64,000 nt of DNA from Globodera rostochiensis (lineage: Eukaryota; Nematoda; Chromadorea; Rhabditida; Heteroderidae), in NCBI GenBank assembly GCA_018350325.1, contig JAEVLN010000047.1, positions 186,001 to 250,000 of the forward strand, given 5' to 3'. Below the pieces are notes generated by a model. The model had not been told where the DNA came from. It worked only from the letters and a program-made list of their open reading frames with translations, and did not search any database. The position numbers and the translations under genes are program-made. This document shows positions 1 through 13,000 of this stretch, piece after piece (the stretch's first letter is position 1; the number at the start of each line of letters is the position of its first letter).

Positions 1-2
1 TT

Positions 3-200
3 TATGACAAATTTAACTTCGTAAACTGTGCATATTTTACAAGTCAAGAAATGGAAGGCTCTGATATCGTTTTAAATCTTAAAGTTCAAAATATATTGAA
101 GAATATTAAAAAAATAATGCTCTGCGAAATTTCCAACTTCATCGTCGAAAAGGATCCACACAGGGGAAGGACTTTTGTCATTAAAAAAGATTTACTTTGA
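3..200 (+). other. Open frame at the left window edge, possible exon
   Basis: A frame open from the window edge runs 65 codons to a TGA at 198-200. It has mixed codons rather than pure A/T codons, and its second half (about 118-180) has more G+C than the surroundings and reads ..MLCEISNFIVEKDPHRGR... I do not recognise a family. The left end is cut by the window, so start and splice borders cannot be judged. Open frames of this length occur by chance in this DNA, so this is only a candidate exon or gene remnant. Confidence 0.25.
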
Positions 201-1133
201 AATAAATGTTATGTCAAATATATAATGTAACACCAAAAAATGAATATTGTAAAGAAAATAGAGTAAAATTTGCAGGTGTTTCAAAATACAATAAAATGAA
301 CTAACAGACTATCCAAAACCGTTAATTGAATATGTATTAATTTATTTTGAAATGGTGAAGAAAAACAAAAAGGAAATGTACAATTAATGCATACTAAACT
401 TTTTTATATTTTTCGCATTTTGTTATTGCAAATTTAAAAATTCAATACAAAAAGTGGTACAGAAAACAAACAGGTGTCTGAATAAATAAAAACCCAGTCC
501 TTAATAGATTGAAAAAATGTTGAAAATTATATGGACTGAAGAAGTAGACAACAATTAATTTAAGTAATCTGCAAAGTTGCCTCTGAAGTAAAAACTTTGT
601 AAACAAAAAACTTGTTGAGGAATCTTAAGAGTTAAAAATTAAATATTGGAATAATATAAAACAACGGTGACATCGTCTAGAGTGGCCTTATCGGTTAATT
701 GATCATCAATTATGGTCAACACGGAATGATCATCATTCCATACTTTGCCGTATTAATTTTGTTATTTAAAAAATATTTATTTTAAATTATTTAAAACAAA
801 ATATTATATTGTCAAATTAACTAACGCAAGTAAATTTTGTCGCAGTAAAAAATAAACCGCCAATGATTCAGTTGGATATGTTGAAATAGTTGGTAGTTGA
901 TGTAATCAATTGTTTTTTATATTTATTAATTATTTAATCTTTTTAAATCTCGCAAAAATAAAGACAGTAGCATAGGATTAAAAGACTCGCTTGGAATATT
1001 ATAAAATGTTTTATTTTGGATAAAAATTCGATTAAACGATTGAAATAAAAAAAAGGACAAAACTACAACAAAATTTATTCAAAAAGTGCATAAGATAGTA
1101 AAAACGGCCAGGCGGAAATAATTTTATTTCTTT
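201..1133. other. AT-rich stretch, no gene seen, contains twin palindromes
   Basis: No convincing coding frame. The only structured part is about 665-760, a small G+C-richer patch holding the twin palindromes listed separately. Confidence 0.5.
696..739. repeat. Two 17-bp perfect palindromes with the same core
   Basis: Positions 696-712 and 723-739 are each perfect palindromes of two 8-base arms around a central C. Both share the core TGATCATCA, and their centres (704 and 731) lie 27 bp apart. The outer arms differ (TAATTGAT against GGAATGAT). A pair of dyads with a common core at a fixed spacing could bind a dimeric protein or form adjacent hairpins. The function is unknown. Confidence 0.7.
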
Positions 1134-1143
1134 NNNNNNNNNN
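1134..1143. other. Assembly gap of 10 N
   Basis: Ten consecutive N. A run of exactly ten usually marks a scaffold join of unknown true length, so features next to it may be truncated. Confidence 0.99.
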
Positions 1144-2263
1144 TTGATTGCAATTTTTAAAGCAATGCGGTGGTCATCGAAAGGGTAGAGTTCCAAAAAA
1201 TCCTCAAGATCAAGTTGTAATTACTTTTAAAGAATTACAAAAAGGTATTAAACTTTAAATAATATTAATTTTAATTAATATGCCAATGAATTGTTGCTCA
1301 GAACTGGCTATTATAAAAAACACAGCTGGTAAAAAATCAAAACCCTAAATAAAAACAAAATAAAAAATATGATAAGCGCATTTAGAAAAATTTTCTTTTA
1401 TATTAAAAGTAATCGTTTAGCAATTTTACATATAAAAAAACAACTAATATAGTATTAATGAGTCTAATATTTAGCTTGGAATATCGAAAATTAAATTAGT
1501 AATATACATGTATGATCAAAAAATGATTATTATTTCTTTCTTATTTCATAAATTATGTTATAATTTTTGTAAAAATGTAGATAAGATAATAAATAATTAA
1601 GTATTTTTTAAACTCATATTTTCAAATATCTTTTATTACGCAATAAGTATTGATGAACCTAAACAAAAATTAATTTTAAATAACATTTCTGAAAAACTTA
1701 ATATTTTTTTGGAAAGCATTCTTGAAGAGAGGAATGCATCAGAATATTTATTAAATGTTGGAGCCAAGAAAAAAATATTCAAAAAAAGGATTAATAAAAT
1801 AATTAAACTGACTTGCAAAGTAAACCTAATCTGGCAAAATAATTCACAAAAGCTAATAAATATAAAATTATATGTTATATTAAAAACATTATTTAACTCA
1901 AAAAATAAATGATACTAATTGAAGGCTACTTATATGTTATTTTTAACCCGGGGATTTTCTATTTTAAAATTTTTTCAAAAGGCAGTAAAGTTAAAAAAAA
2001 ATTTTATGCATTGACAAATAATGCATTTTAACTTTACAAATAAGCTGAAATTATTTTTAAACTATACCAACTTTTAGAAGAAAGCCCGGCAAAAAATTAG
2101 CATATCTTAGAAAATTGATTTTTTGTGTAATTAACTTTGTTATTTAAACCCAGTAAAAACGTATTATTAAATTTAAATGGTGCTGAGATTAATAAATATT
2201 ATTAATGGCATCCCTTTGCTAAATATACCGGTTATTGTTGCATTTAAATCAATTTTATTTCAG
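1144..2263. other. AT-rich stretch without a clear gene
   Basis: A short open frame about 1148-1258 is interrupted by a GTATTA that could be a donor. A lysine-rich open frame covers about 1600-1912. Neither has recognisable motifs, and both are within chance expectation. Confidence 0.4.
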
Positions 2264-2341
2264 CTGAACGTTTTGCGCGCCATTGAACAAAAGCCTCGGC
2301 CAGATAGCAGAAAATTCACACTTTTAAAAATAATAAAATAA
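2264..2341 (+). other. Exon-like island behind a strong acceptor
   Basis: A pyrimidine-rich tract ending TTTATTTCAG abuts a G+C-rich patch. The frame starting directly at the splice point is open for 25 codons (LNVLRAIEQKPRPDSRK..) to a TAA. The two other frames close at once. Another G+C patch follows at about 2352-2400. It could be a terminal exon or a remnant. The protein is not recognised. Confidence 0.3.
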
Positions 2342-2794
2342 ATTAGTGCAAGAACTTCGTGCGCGTCAGGTGTTCTTTTGCCCTGCGGATGATGAGGAGG
2401 TTGAAAGATCAAATTGAAAATATTTAATACGTTTTAAAAAATGTATATTTATCTTTTCGTCTTAAAATTTACTACAATTAACGATGCATACAAAATAAAA
2501 AGCAAACTCATTTGGAAGATAACAAAATGAGAACATTTATTTAACAAAAAAAAATATTTTAAAATAAATACTGTGAATATAAATAAGTTAAAGGATGAAA
2601 AAGTACCGCGACACAATACAGAGATGGAACATATAACAGTTCAAGTGTTTTTAAACTGAATAAATAAGACTAAAAATTAATTATAATTTCAAGGCAAAAT
2701 GCACGTAAAACTCGAATAAAATTGTTTTTATTATTTAATTTTTATTTTAGTATTTATTTTTTTTCGAATGGTTTTTACAAATAAATTTGATTAG

Positions 2795-2903
2795 ACGTAA
2801 TCTGCCCGTTGTCGTAGCAATCGTAGCGTGGATGGCGTTCATTTACAAGGAAGTACGCAATGCACGAGAGGAAATGGATAACGATTTACCAAACTCAACT
2901 TAA
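2795..2903 (+). CDS. Putative terminal exon with a membrane segment
   Basis: An AG at 2793-2794, after a T-rich tract, is followed by 35 open codons to a TAA at 2901-2903. The peptide has a hydrophobic stretch (LPVVVAIVAWMAFIY) followed by a charged tail (KEVRNAREEMDNDLPNST), which is the layout of a C-terminal transmembrane anchor with a polar tail. The competing frames on the same strand close early, which makes this island more convincing than most. It would be the 3' end of a gene whose other exons I cannot place. I do not recognise the protein. Confidence 0.42.
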
Positions 2904-4390
2904 AATTTAACTTTAAAAAAAAGTCATTTATTATTTAAATCCAACATCTTAAATTTATTAAAGAGCCCTTAAATAAGAGTGCTCATTGCCTTAAAATGGT
3001 ATGCAAATCGGTTAAATGCTTAGTATTAATTAGATGAATGAGTAAAATATAAAAATGCCCTAAGGAAGAAAACGCTTATGTGTTTATGTAACCCATGAAA
3101 AAAAAAATTTCGTATTATTAAAAAACGAGGAACTTGGCACATTAACTCTTTTTAATTCATAAATAAAATGTTATGAAATAATTAAATATTAAATAAAAGT
3201 CAAATACAGTTTAATTGCCTTTTTAAATTTAAAAACAGAACAGACAAAAGAAAATTTTAGTTATATCGTTTTAAGTTTTTATCAAATAAGAAATAAAATT
3301 ATTTGCTTGATCTAAACCTTACGCTCTGACATCGTTGTAATGAAGTTTTATAAAATGTTTTAATTAAATTCAAAAATTTAAAAATAAGACAAATAATATC
3401 TCGGTTTTTACTTTTAAAAGGTCAATTATTTTTGTAAAAAATAAGCTTACTACTTGATTAAATATTTGGCAATAAAAAATTGTTTTGTTTATTTTTTAGC
3501 ATCTTTTGATTCAATAAAATTTACAAAAATCAAATTTCATTACCCATAATTAAACATTATGTTTTGTATTCTTTTTGCTTTAATGTTGTGGTTAACCATT
3601 TTGTGTTAATCACTTTAATAACCATAAAATGTATTTGCAAACGGTATGACGGCACAGATCAAACTTTTAAAAAAATGATAATTTAAGCTTTATAATAATA
3701 AGATCTTACGAATAAAAATTCAAAATTTAGTTCACAATCAAACACATGGTAAAAAAAGAAAATTAGTGAGTTACCGTAATCAAAAAGTAATAATAATTTT
3801 ATCTGACTATACCGAATAAATAAATACATTGTATTGTATTTGACAAATAACATATAAATTTGCAGCATAATATATACATATAACTAAGACTGTCCTATAA
3901 AAAAGATATTAAAACCCAAAACAAATAATGTAAAAACATTTAAAAAAAGGTATTTAAATGATGAAATTGCAAATTTTAAAATCAGCATTGATTAGAGCCG
4001 TTCCGGGAAAATTTAATAATAATATTCAAATTCCCACTATTTTTTGGTCTTCTTCTTTATTTTTTAGTTAAATATTTATTATATTAATGTTATTTGGATA
4101 TAATGTAAGGAATGTACTTACGTTAGTAAAATTAAAATTTTTGCTAAAATATTTGATTACCTAACTTACATTAAAAATCTTGTTAAAAATATTTTTTTGA
4201 ATCGAGAATTAATTAAATATTATTGTTTATAAATTGACGCAATTAAAGTATATGAAGAAAAAAAAATACAATAAATAAAATACTAAAATAAAAAAACGAG
4301 AAAATAAAAGTGCTACATGCTGGAAGTTTTTATAAATGTGCAAAATTTAGATTAGTTTATTAACACAAAAATAAAATAAGAAACCATGAG
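2904..4390. other. AT-rich stretch, nothing recognised
   Basis: Low-complexity A/T sequence, with no island, repeat or structured RNA that I can support. Confidence 0.5.
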
Positions 4391-4605
4391 AAGCGCCAGA
4401 GCTTGAATTTGAGGACCCAAATGAAGTGTAGGTCCTTTAACCTATTCCCACTTCAAGTGTCTTAAAAGTGTATATTGTTTTTTCTCCTCATCTTACCTCA
4501 TACATTTATAGCCTTTGGGAGGTTCACCAATGGATGCCGGAGAGACGGCCTGCATCCCGCCGATTGCAGGAGCTGATGGCTAGGCTTCGCCTGTATCACT
4601 TGTGA
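4391..4605 (+). other. Two exon-like patches that would splice in phase
   Basis: Patch 1 (about 4391-4427) reads APELEFEDPNE and ends at GTAGGT, a fair donor. Patch 2 starts at 4512 after a long pyrimidine tract ending TTTATAG and reads LWEVHQWMPERRPASRR.. to a TGA at 4603-4605. The implied 84-bp intron (4428-4511) joins the two in phase. APE, LWE and a P..RP..L block occur in that order in protein kinase C-lobes, but the spacing between them is far too short for an intact kinase. So this is either a decayed fragment or coincidence. The acceptor of patch 1 is weak. Confidence 0.28.
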
Positions 4606-6230
4606 AGTTAATGCTAACCGCTATATATTTTTTGCATTGATTTATTAACACCGGCTTTTATATGTTGAATAATGTTGTTTGAAGAGGTACACGTTGTTAT
4701 TTTGCGCTAAGTAAACATTTCCCGAAATATGATAGACACCAGAATAGTAACCGAATAAAGTAACTAAATAATATTCAGAAAGATTTAATTTGCAAATTAT
4801 CATTAAAAAAAATTAAACTCCGGAACCCAAAGAAGGCAAGCTGGTTTGATAGCTGGTGAAGTTTCACCCAGAGATGAACAAATCAAAATATAATGGGCAA
4901 AAACCCACTATTTATTAAAGTTTACTAATTATATTTATCTAAATGATGGATGAACGAACGTCGAAAAGGTTAAATGTATGAAAGAAAAATTCCAAAAATT
5001 AAAATTAAGAAAATAAAATAAAATAATAATTAACAAATCTGGATGCGAAAAAAGATCTGTAAATTGAAAACCTGCAAACTCCTCAATTTTAAATCCAATC
5101 TTTTCATTAAATAATATTTGCATTGAAAATAATTACAAAAATTTACCAATTAAAGTACAAACGTGGAAAGGAAGAAGTCCCTCTTTCGAACCAACTTGTC
5201 TAAAATTTACGAGTTTGTTGTGATTGATTATTGGTAATCAAAACGATTATTTTTTTTATTAAAATGATGTTTTATGTAAGCCTTTTTTTAAATCATGTTA
5301 ATAATAAAAAATTTATTTTTTGTTTCTTTTGCTTATTTATAACTGTGATTATTTTTAACAACTTTTATTTTTAACATTTGATTATTTGATAATCTTGAAT
5401 TGAGATTATACAATCTTGAAGTTGGTTGGATTTTGGTTGTTGGTTGTGTGGCTCGTGAATTACTTCTCGTGCTCTTTTCACAAAATAAAATTTATTTTTT
5501 GTGGGTCAAATGGTATAGTTTAATTTTTGTTTTCGTCGTTTTTAAACCTTTTTTTGTGTTTCAGACCGTTGAGCTTACATCTAGATTTCCTTAACAATTT
5601 GATTTATTTCTTTTTTTCTTTATTTTGATTAATCATTTTGTAAATTTTATATCTTTTTTATACGACATTTATTTGCTCAATTTTTATTATTTCGTCCGTT
5701 CGTTTTGTACTTTTATAACAAATTTTATATAATATTAAACGCTTATTCATCTTTTTGGCCCACCTGTTGCTTTTGTTTTGCGTAACTGAATATTAAATGA
5801 GCCTTATGAAAAGCATAATTCTTAAATTTGCTACGGCTTTGTTTGTTTTTATTGTTTATTCCGTTTAATATTGTGATTGGGTGATTCCGTAGCCTGAATT
5901 TTGGGTTGGAACTTTTAATATGTATGTTTTGCGGTCTGTAGTTTCCAACACAAAATTTTAGTCAGTATTCGGTATTGGTAATTCGGTTTCATGATCGATG
6001 AAACTCTTGTGCTTTGCATTTATCATACACCAACCTCTTAGTTTTCTCATACTTCATTCAGTGTTGTATTAATATTTGTTTTTTACTTTAATCGATGATT
6101 ATTTTTCTACCTTTTATCGTTTCTTTTTTCTTCTTTTCGTTTTTTTTATTAATCACTGATGTTTTAGCTTGGTACCTTAATATTAATTATTTTAGCGAAT
6201 TATTTATTAAGTAGGTTCACAATTTAGGCA
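4606..6230. other. AT-rich stretch, nothing recognised
   Basis: Mostly T-rich sequence. A short patch near 4820-4870 has two open frames but no motif or splice border I trust. Confidence 0.45.
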
Positions 6231-6241
6231 ATTAAGTTACT

Positions 6242-6308
6242 AGGGAACATCTATGGGTTGTCTTGGTTCCCTCCACGAATTAAACCATGTGCCTACACGG
6301 TGCAGCAC
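6242..6308. other. Structured G+C-rich patch with hairpins
   Basis: AGGGAAC (6242-6248) pairs perfectly with GTTCCCT (6266-6272) across a 17-base loop. About 16 bp downstream, GTGC at 6289-6292 can pair with GCAC at 6305-6308. The patch is clearly richer in G+C than its flanks. Two plus-strand frames are also open, so it could be an exon instead. It contains AATTAAACCA, which also occurs in bacterial 16S rRNA, but the flanks do not match rRNA. Confidence 0.35.
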
Positions 6309-6335
6309 GAAGCCGATCTAACAGTTGCTAATGAT

Positions 6336-8270
6336 TTTAATGTATTTTAAATCTAATTGCATATGAGACTATGTTGATGTGTTTGATTGTTTCATGGTCT
6401 AGCGTTCAAAGTTTAATTTTAAATGTTTGGATAAGAGAAAGTGAATCAATTTTGGTGTGTAATTATAACATTTATGAAATTATAAATATATGTAAGATTT
6501 AAATAGTAGATAATTAAAGTTAGAATTTCTTTAAAATATGGGCGAGAGAGAAGACATTTGTAAATCCAATAAATGCTGTATGTATTCTTTATTAGATTTT
6601 TTTACAATTTTAAATTTAGTGAGCAATTAAGGTTTTTGTTTTGTAAAAAAAATCTAATATGTTAGATTTTATATTTTGCGCAACATTTGAATTAAATAAA
6701 ATTATATGCTTATACTTGTTTGTTCACCCCAAAGAGTCCCTCTTATTTTGTTTCAATTAAGCCTTATTTTCAAATTCTTTTTCATTTATGATAAATAACC
6801 GATCTCATGTTGCCTGTATCGTGTAAGTATTGAATGTTTAGCAAAGATTTTATCCGAGCACATTCCAACCCTAATGTTTGAAACAAGACGAATTATCTTA
6901 AAATTGGCCATCTTAAAACAAATTTAAGATCTGTTTGCCGCAATCCACAGCGTTTTCATCGTATTTAAGCTGATCTAAGCCTATCTACTGGAAAGCGCAA
7001 ATTAAAACATACAGTATAAAAGTTGCATTTATTTCTATATAGTTAACGATTAAATAAACAACCAGCCTTTGAAAAATTATTGTAAAAACAACGCACCGAA
7101 CGCAAATATTTTAAATAAAATTAACACCCGTTTCCGAATGGTAAAGGAAGGTGTTACTAGTGCCGAGTTTTATGTTCCTGTTCTAAATGCGTTCAATCTG
7201 ATTTTATTTATCATATTTAAATAAACAAAAAACTCTCGGAAAAAAAGAAAATAATTGTCCAATAATCAAAATTCTAACTCCAAAATATAAATGTTGATCA
7301 TTCATGTTAATTTAATGCCATCAACGATAATATTATTAAAATGCATTAATAATTTTCCAAAAAATAAAATAAAAGTTGCAACGACGACAATGCCGGGCAC
7401 CAACGTGTATCAAAGAATTGTCCTTTTGGTTAACAAATTAAATTTATTTTAAATACATTGAAAAAATATATTAAATGGAACAAATTGGCTCTGTTTCGAA
7501 AATGGAATGCCGCGATTTCTTAATTTATGTCAGCAATTGAACCTTACACCCCGCCTCATGCACTCTGCGTTTATGTTGTATTAAATACGATTTATTAAAA
7601 ATTAGTCTAGATAACATTTCATAAAATAAACCTAACATATGCGGATATTATGTGACTTGAGATTTTGAATTGTACAAAATTATGTCTATAAATATGAATC
7701 CATTTTACATACGAAAATAAAAAGACATATATATGCATTACGCAGACAACATGCACTAAATCACGTAATGGGATCGTAGACAATTTCTTCATTGAATTTT
7801 TGTTTATTTGTTTGCCTTTTTCTGAAATTGATTTTAATTATATTCCTATGCTGAGTAGTGGACTTCATATTTTGTAGATTTGTTATTAAGTAATTTGATT
7901 TTTTGAAGTTCACTTTGATTACTTAATTCTGACGTTGTTCATAAAAAATATTGTTTTGCAAAAATGTTAACTTGTCGAGTTACCATCGAGTTCTTAAAGT
8001 TGATTTTATTAAAAAATTTGATGATTTAAATAGGAAATTTGATTAATTTGATTTTAGCTTTTTCCTTTCTTTACCAATTAGCACTATGTTTTTTATATTT
8101 CTTTCCAATTTGTATATGCTTTTAAATTAATAAATTGGGATTTTAACATTTGGGATTAAATAAGTACTGGTAACGCCCTGCTACAAACAATTTGGACTCT
8201 GTGGTGCTTCGGTTTTTCTCTTGTTCTGTTCTTTTCCTTTGTAGCAACCGCTTTGCTACCTAGCTCTCAA
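6336..8270. other. AT-rich stretch with small patches and two hairpins
   Basis: Patches near 6920-7000, 7120-7200, 7380-7430 and 7490-7570 are G+C-richer with short open frames in more than one reading frame. Hairpins are at 7122-7156 (TAACACC/GGTGTTA with an inner TTCC/GGAA) and 8241-8259 (GTAGCAA/TTGCTAC, 5-base loop). No gene can be assembled. Confidence 0.4.
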
Positions 8271-8279
8271 CCAACTGTT

Positions 8280-8527
8280 GATGTCTCGCATGCGTTTTTT
8301 AATGAGGTTTTGGACTTTTTTAAACTAATATTAGCTATATTTTTTGAATCATATTTTTCGTGATTAAATTTTTATTATAATTTTTCTTTAACTATTTATG
8401 AATTTATAATTTTAATTCTGTGTTTCATTGTGGATTTAAGCTTTGTAAAATGTGATTTCAAAAAATTTGCTTAATGTCACGCATGCCCGCCTTTTTTAAT
8501 GAGTATTCGTTTTTTAACTGATATTAA
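8280..8527 (+). repeat. Diverged direct repeat, about 55 bp twice
   Basis: 8280-8333 and 8473-8527 share an order of short blocks: ATGTC.CGCATGC, then TTTTTTAATGAG, then a T run, then ACT.ATATTA. The starts lie about 193 bp apart. It looks like an old tandem duplication with heavy divergence. Confidence 0.4.
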
Positions 8528-9794
8528 ATAATTGCAGGTTATTGATATGTTTTTGATTTTAAAATATATCGTATTTATGTTTTTAGTAATTAATATGCTT
8601 TTATTTGGTATTGTTTTTATTGCTATTATAGTGTATTTAAATAATTTTCTAATAAGTCTTTTAACGGCGTGCAAGCTCGTTGTTGCGAAGCACTTATAAT
8701 TTAGCCACCAACAACATTTGCATCAAATAGGAGAAACATTTTTATTTATTGGTTTTATTTTGGATTTTTGTTTGTATTATTTGGCGCATTTTATTGATTT
8801 TAGGCAAGCGTAGTCTTCTTCTGGCGTGTGTTTGGTCGAAAGACCAACAAAAACATTTTTAATTATTTTAAATATTTTATTTATGGATTGAATTCATTTT
8901 ATCTTAATTTTTACATTTTTATTGTACCCCGAACGATTCGATAATGATAATTTTTGCTTCATTTTTATTATATTTTATTTTTGTCAAATTTTACTAGTCG
9001 TCGTTTAAAATTTTCGTTTTTTTTTTGTTTTTTACGGATACAAAACGTCCAAAAATACGCCGTTTACAATTCTGAATGAAAATTTTCACGTGTGTAAATC
9101 TTTAGATTTACAAGGGCAAAGAAAAATTGTATGCATTTTTATAATGTAGAATATATTATTTATAAACAGAGTTGCCGAAGACTTGGAGTGGTTGATATCC
9201 AAGTCAAGTTAGTATATTTCATCACAAATACAGCAAAAGAAGAAACTTTTGTAGAATGCTTCTGCCACCATGATTTCTAAATTTATGACGGCTAATTTTG
9301 GGTAGAGGGAATATTTTTCTTTTATTAATAAAATTGTTTGAATATTCTTCGTTAATCCATCTATGCAATTCCCACCAGTTACTCGTGTTTTCCGTATTCA
9401 TATTTAATATTTTTATTATAATAACTTTTGTTGATCCTACTTTTAGTGAAATTTGTTTGGATTTCACTTGTAATACAGTAAATTTTATTTTTTTTCTATT
9501 TGCTCTAATAGACACTATTATTTGAAAATTTATTTTGTCGGTGCATCTGTTTTTTTAAATTAAAATTGTTGTCAGTTATGAATTTAAGTCGTTTAACTTG
9601 TCGAACATCTGCGCATGGTTCATTCTTATTGATTTTATCATGTATTTTAAATTTTGAGAATTATCTTTAGAGATATTCAATTTTAAATCCTTTTTGAATA
9701 AACCTTTGTGTTTTTAATAACTTTTAATTTAACGGATAAAAAAAATAAAAAATGAGACGACAAGACAATTGGCCAAAAATTAATTACAGATTAG
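8528..9794. other. AT-rich stretch with one tetraloop hairpin
   Basis: At 8832-8847, TTGGTC-GAAA-GACCAA forms a perfect 6-bp stem closed by a GNRA-type tetraloop. Opposed open frames at 9222-9525 overlap on both strands and have no motif; I treat them as chance. Confidence 0.4.
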
Positions 9795-10082
9795 TCAAAT
9801 ACAGGGCTAAGAATAGCTAATCAATTCATTTATTTACTTAAAAATGGTTTAATTAGATCAAAATTCTTCCAAACTCTTTTATATTGGTCTTGGTTTTTCG
9901 CCAAGTTTTTTTCTTTTTATCGTACATCAGTCCCGGGGTTTATGCCCGAGATTAAATTGATTGGCAGCAATTTGCGCCGCAGACCGAAATTCGATTTTAG
10001 CACCAAATTGGGAAACGAGGTGACTGCGTGCGGTTGTATTACCTTTTGTAAAGATATTTTGTTTTTTACTAAATTAAATTAA
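9795..10082 (+). other. Longest motif-free open frame with a G+C-rich core
   Basis: A frame runs 95 codons from just after a TAG to a TAA at 10080-10082. Its first ATG at 9942 would give 46 residues (MPEIKLIGSNLRRR..). The core at about 9930-10035 is G+C-rich. However, at least two minus-strand frames through the same core are open too and look equally protein-like, so neither strand nor coding is settled. It may be an exon or a non-coding G+C patch. Confidence 0.27.
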
Positions 10083-13000
10083 TATTTCATCAAATTTGTT
10101 AAAATCTTTACATGATTGTTGCCTTTAAAAAACAAGCATCTCTAATTAAGGTAATTTTTTAATATAAATGGTTTTGTTTATAGTATAATTTTATTCAATT
10201 TAATTTTATTAATTTCAAATTGATTGCGGGGACAGTAGGAGTACTGATTCTTTGAGCTCACTTTTTTTGTTTTTGTAACGAGTTCACCGTTTAATGGTTC
10301 TGGTTGATGGTGTTGTAGGGAAGATGGGCCGATCCCCTTATTAAGTTTTATTTAATGTATTTTATTGTTATATATTTGGTTTAACCCGTTAAAGTTGCAA
10401 CAATTGAGCATTTTCAAGCCTTACTCCAGATATTTCGCACAAAACAGAACGAGTACGCCGCAAACCTAAGTTTATGATTTGTAAGATGGGGGCATTACTA
10501 TTAGTGTTGTGATTTATTTAGCATGTTTTCATTTATTGGGCTGCTGACACTCATTTTTGAATTTTTTTTTTTGAAAAGAATTACATATTTAAAATTTTGC
10601 TCTTCTCTTTACATCGATTTCTTAATGTTACCTTTCGCACAACTTGGGTGTTCGCCCTCAAAAGTGCGATGGCATCCTCAAGAGCCCTTTTAATCCACCG
10701 TTTTTGCATCAATTATTTGGCCAGCTTATATTGTTAAAATTGTAATTATATATTTCTTTTAATTTTACATTATTGTTAAAACATTTTTATCACATAGATC
10801 GTTAGTTTTAGAAATAAATTTTTCGAAAATTATTACAATGCTTATTATTAATCGTTAACTTACGAATAAACGAGTGTTTATATATACTTAAATTTTATTG
10901 GTTATCCTTTATTTGATTATTGTTAGAATCAATGGAATTGCCCTTGAGATGCAATTTATTGAAAAAATATTTAATCTTTAATTCTTTATTATGTTGGGCA
11001 TTTCGTTACTGATATTTATAATATTACTTTAAAATTTTCAGTTTGGTAGAAACCAAGAAATATTGATAAATTTTAAATCATCTTTTAATTTATAATTTAA
11101 AAATCAATTTCTTGCTGGTAAAGCTATTACATGTAACTGCTTAAAATTTAAACACCTAAATCCACTCTTTATTTACAAAAAAATATAATTTTAAATAATA
11201 ATATTTTTAATTATTTTGCACCCAATGTTAATTTTTAATTCTTAACATAATTTCTTTAATTTTTCGTTAAATCTTAATATTTTTATCAATAAACACAATA
11301 AAATTTTCAGTTCCAAAGCTGGGAAATCACGCCGAAGCGCATATGTTCATATAATAGGTTGAATTTACATTAACAATAATGGATGTATTAATAATCTTCA
11401 TTTATGGTTTTATTATTATAAAAAAACGAGACGGTACGGAATATGGTCAAAATTTGTGTATTTTATAGTGTTGGTCGTGCAAAAAACATCTAAATCAATT
11501 AACATACAACATTTCAAACCACAGGACTCTGAAGCAACAAATTTTATTTAAAGTGACGTAAAAATCACTTCTTTTATAAATGTTAAATTGTCGTAAAATT
11601 CATTGTTAAACCAATACATGCTTAAAATTTCTTGAATTTTAATATTATACAATTCTTTAGAATTATTTTTTAGTTTAATAAAATTTTAACTTTTATCCTT
11701 ATTTATTATAAATTAATTTGATTAGTAAAAAATGGTTTAAAATTTTAACTAATTTTTAGACGAGTGCGACTTTTAATTAATCTTTTATTGTTATGAAATA
11801 TACATATTTACTTTTATTTTAATTAGCATGGGAATTTTGTATTAAGCTAATGACGTTTTATTTTTTCCCCAAATGGCTCCGTAATAATTCTGATTAATAA
11901 TTATTGTTTTTGACTATAAACTCAAATTTTTATTACTCAAACATTTCTTTTGGCATAATCTTTGTATATGTATTACAAATATCATTGAAGTCCAGAATCT
12001 GGCGATATTTTTGCGATCAATTTGGGCAGCTTGACTATTTTGAAGTATTAATTAGTTATTTTATTTATTATTATATTTATTCCTATTTTTGCATTGCCTG
12101 AGCAAATTATTTTTAAAATTTATATAGTTATCACGCCTGTAAATTAAATTCAATGGTTTGTGGCTAAAAGTTATTAAAAAATAGCCGTTTGATTAAATTG
12201 TTTTAAGAAAAATTATGTTATTTAAACATTAAACATAAACTTTGTAATAAAAATAATTACATTTTAAAAAATTGTTGTAAGTGTTATAAAAACCTTTAGA
12301 AGATTAAAACACTCGTGCAAAAAACTTCTAGGTTCGAGAATTGGGCAGAAACAGAGCTCGAGGCTTAACATTGCAAATTTTTTACGACGCAACTTTATCT
12401 TTTGTGCTTTATTCAATTATTTTAAAATTTTTTCGCTATAATTTTGATGACAGTTTGATAAAAAATTTTAATTTATGATTATAATTTGGCTTCCCTAGCA
12501 ATTAATTTAAGCTTCAGCCAATAAGCACATATTTTTATTACAAATATTAATCCTGCAAAGACACCCATTATTCAGAAAGTTTTGCAAAAAATCTTTAGGC
12601 TTCAGTTATTAACTGCAACATATTTTTTATTATTATAGTCTATTATTTTCAAATGTAAAATTTATTTTTTGGGTTAGTTTTTGGCTATTTGTTTTGCAAT
12701 TCTTGAGTCTTTATTTTTGGCATTAAAAAACTTATTTAATTTTTGGAGCGATCAACTGAGATTGCCACGAATAACCAGCTTAAAATTCATTATCCTTCCG
12801 CAATTTTGCTTAATCGAATCAATATCGGAACTTATCCGCACATCGTGCATGTACACCGATATAAATTATTGCAGTTTACGTATCGCTCAACTCTATATAA
12901 TTTTATTTTTGTATTGTTTTCTTGTGATATTATGAATCTAATTTAATATTAACGATCCAAAATTATGCTGAGTGGTTTAATCTACTACCCTTATTTTTTA

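Noticed and set aside
5400..5594. Plus-strand ORF rich in V, F and L
   Set aside because: T-rich DNA gives such frames by chance; no splice or start support.
6277..6310. Possible 16S rRNA fragment (AATTAAACCA)
   Set aside because: Only about ten bases match; the conserved bases on both sides do not.
9795..10082. Firm CDS call for the 95-codon frame
   Set aside because: At least two minus-strand frames through the same G+C core are open and equally protein-like, so the open frame proves nothing.
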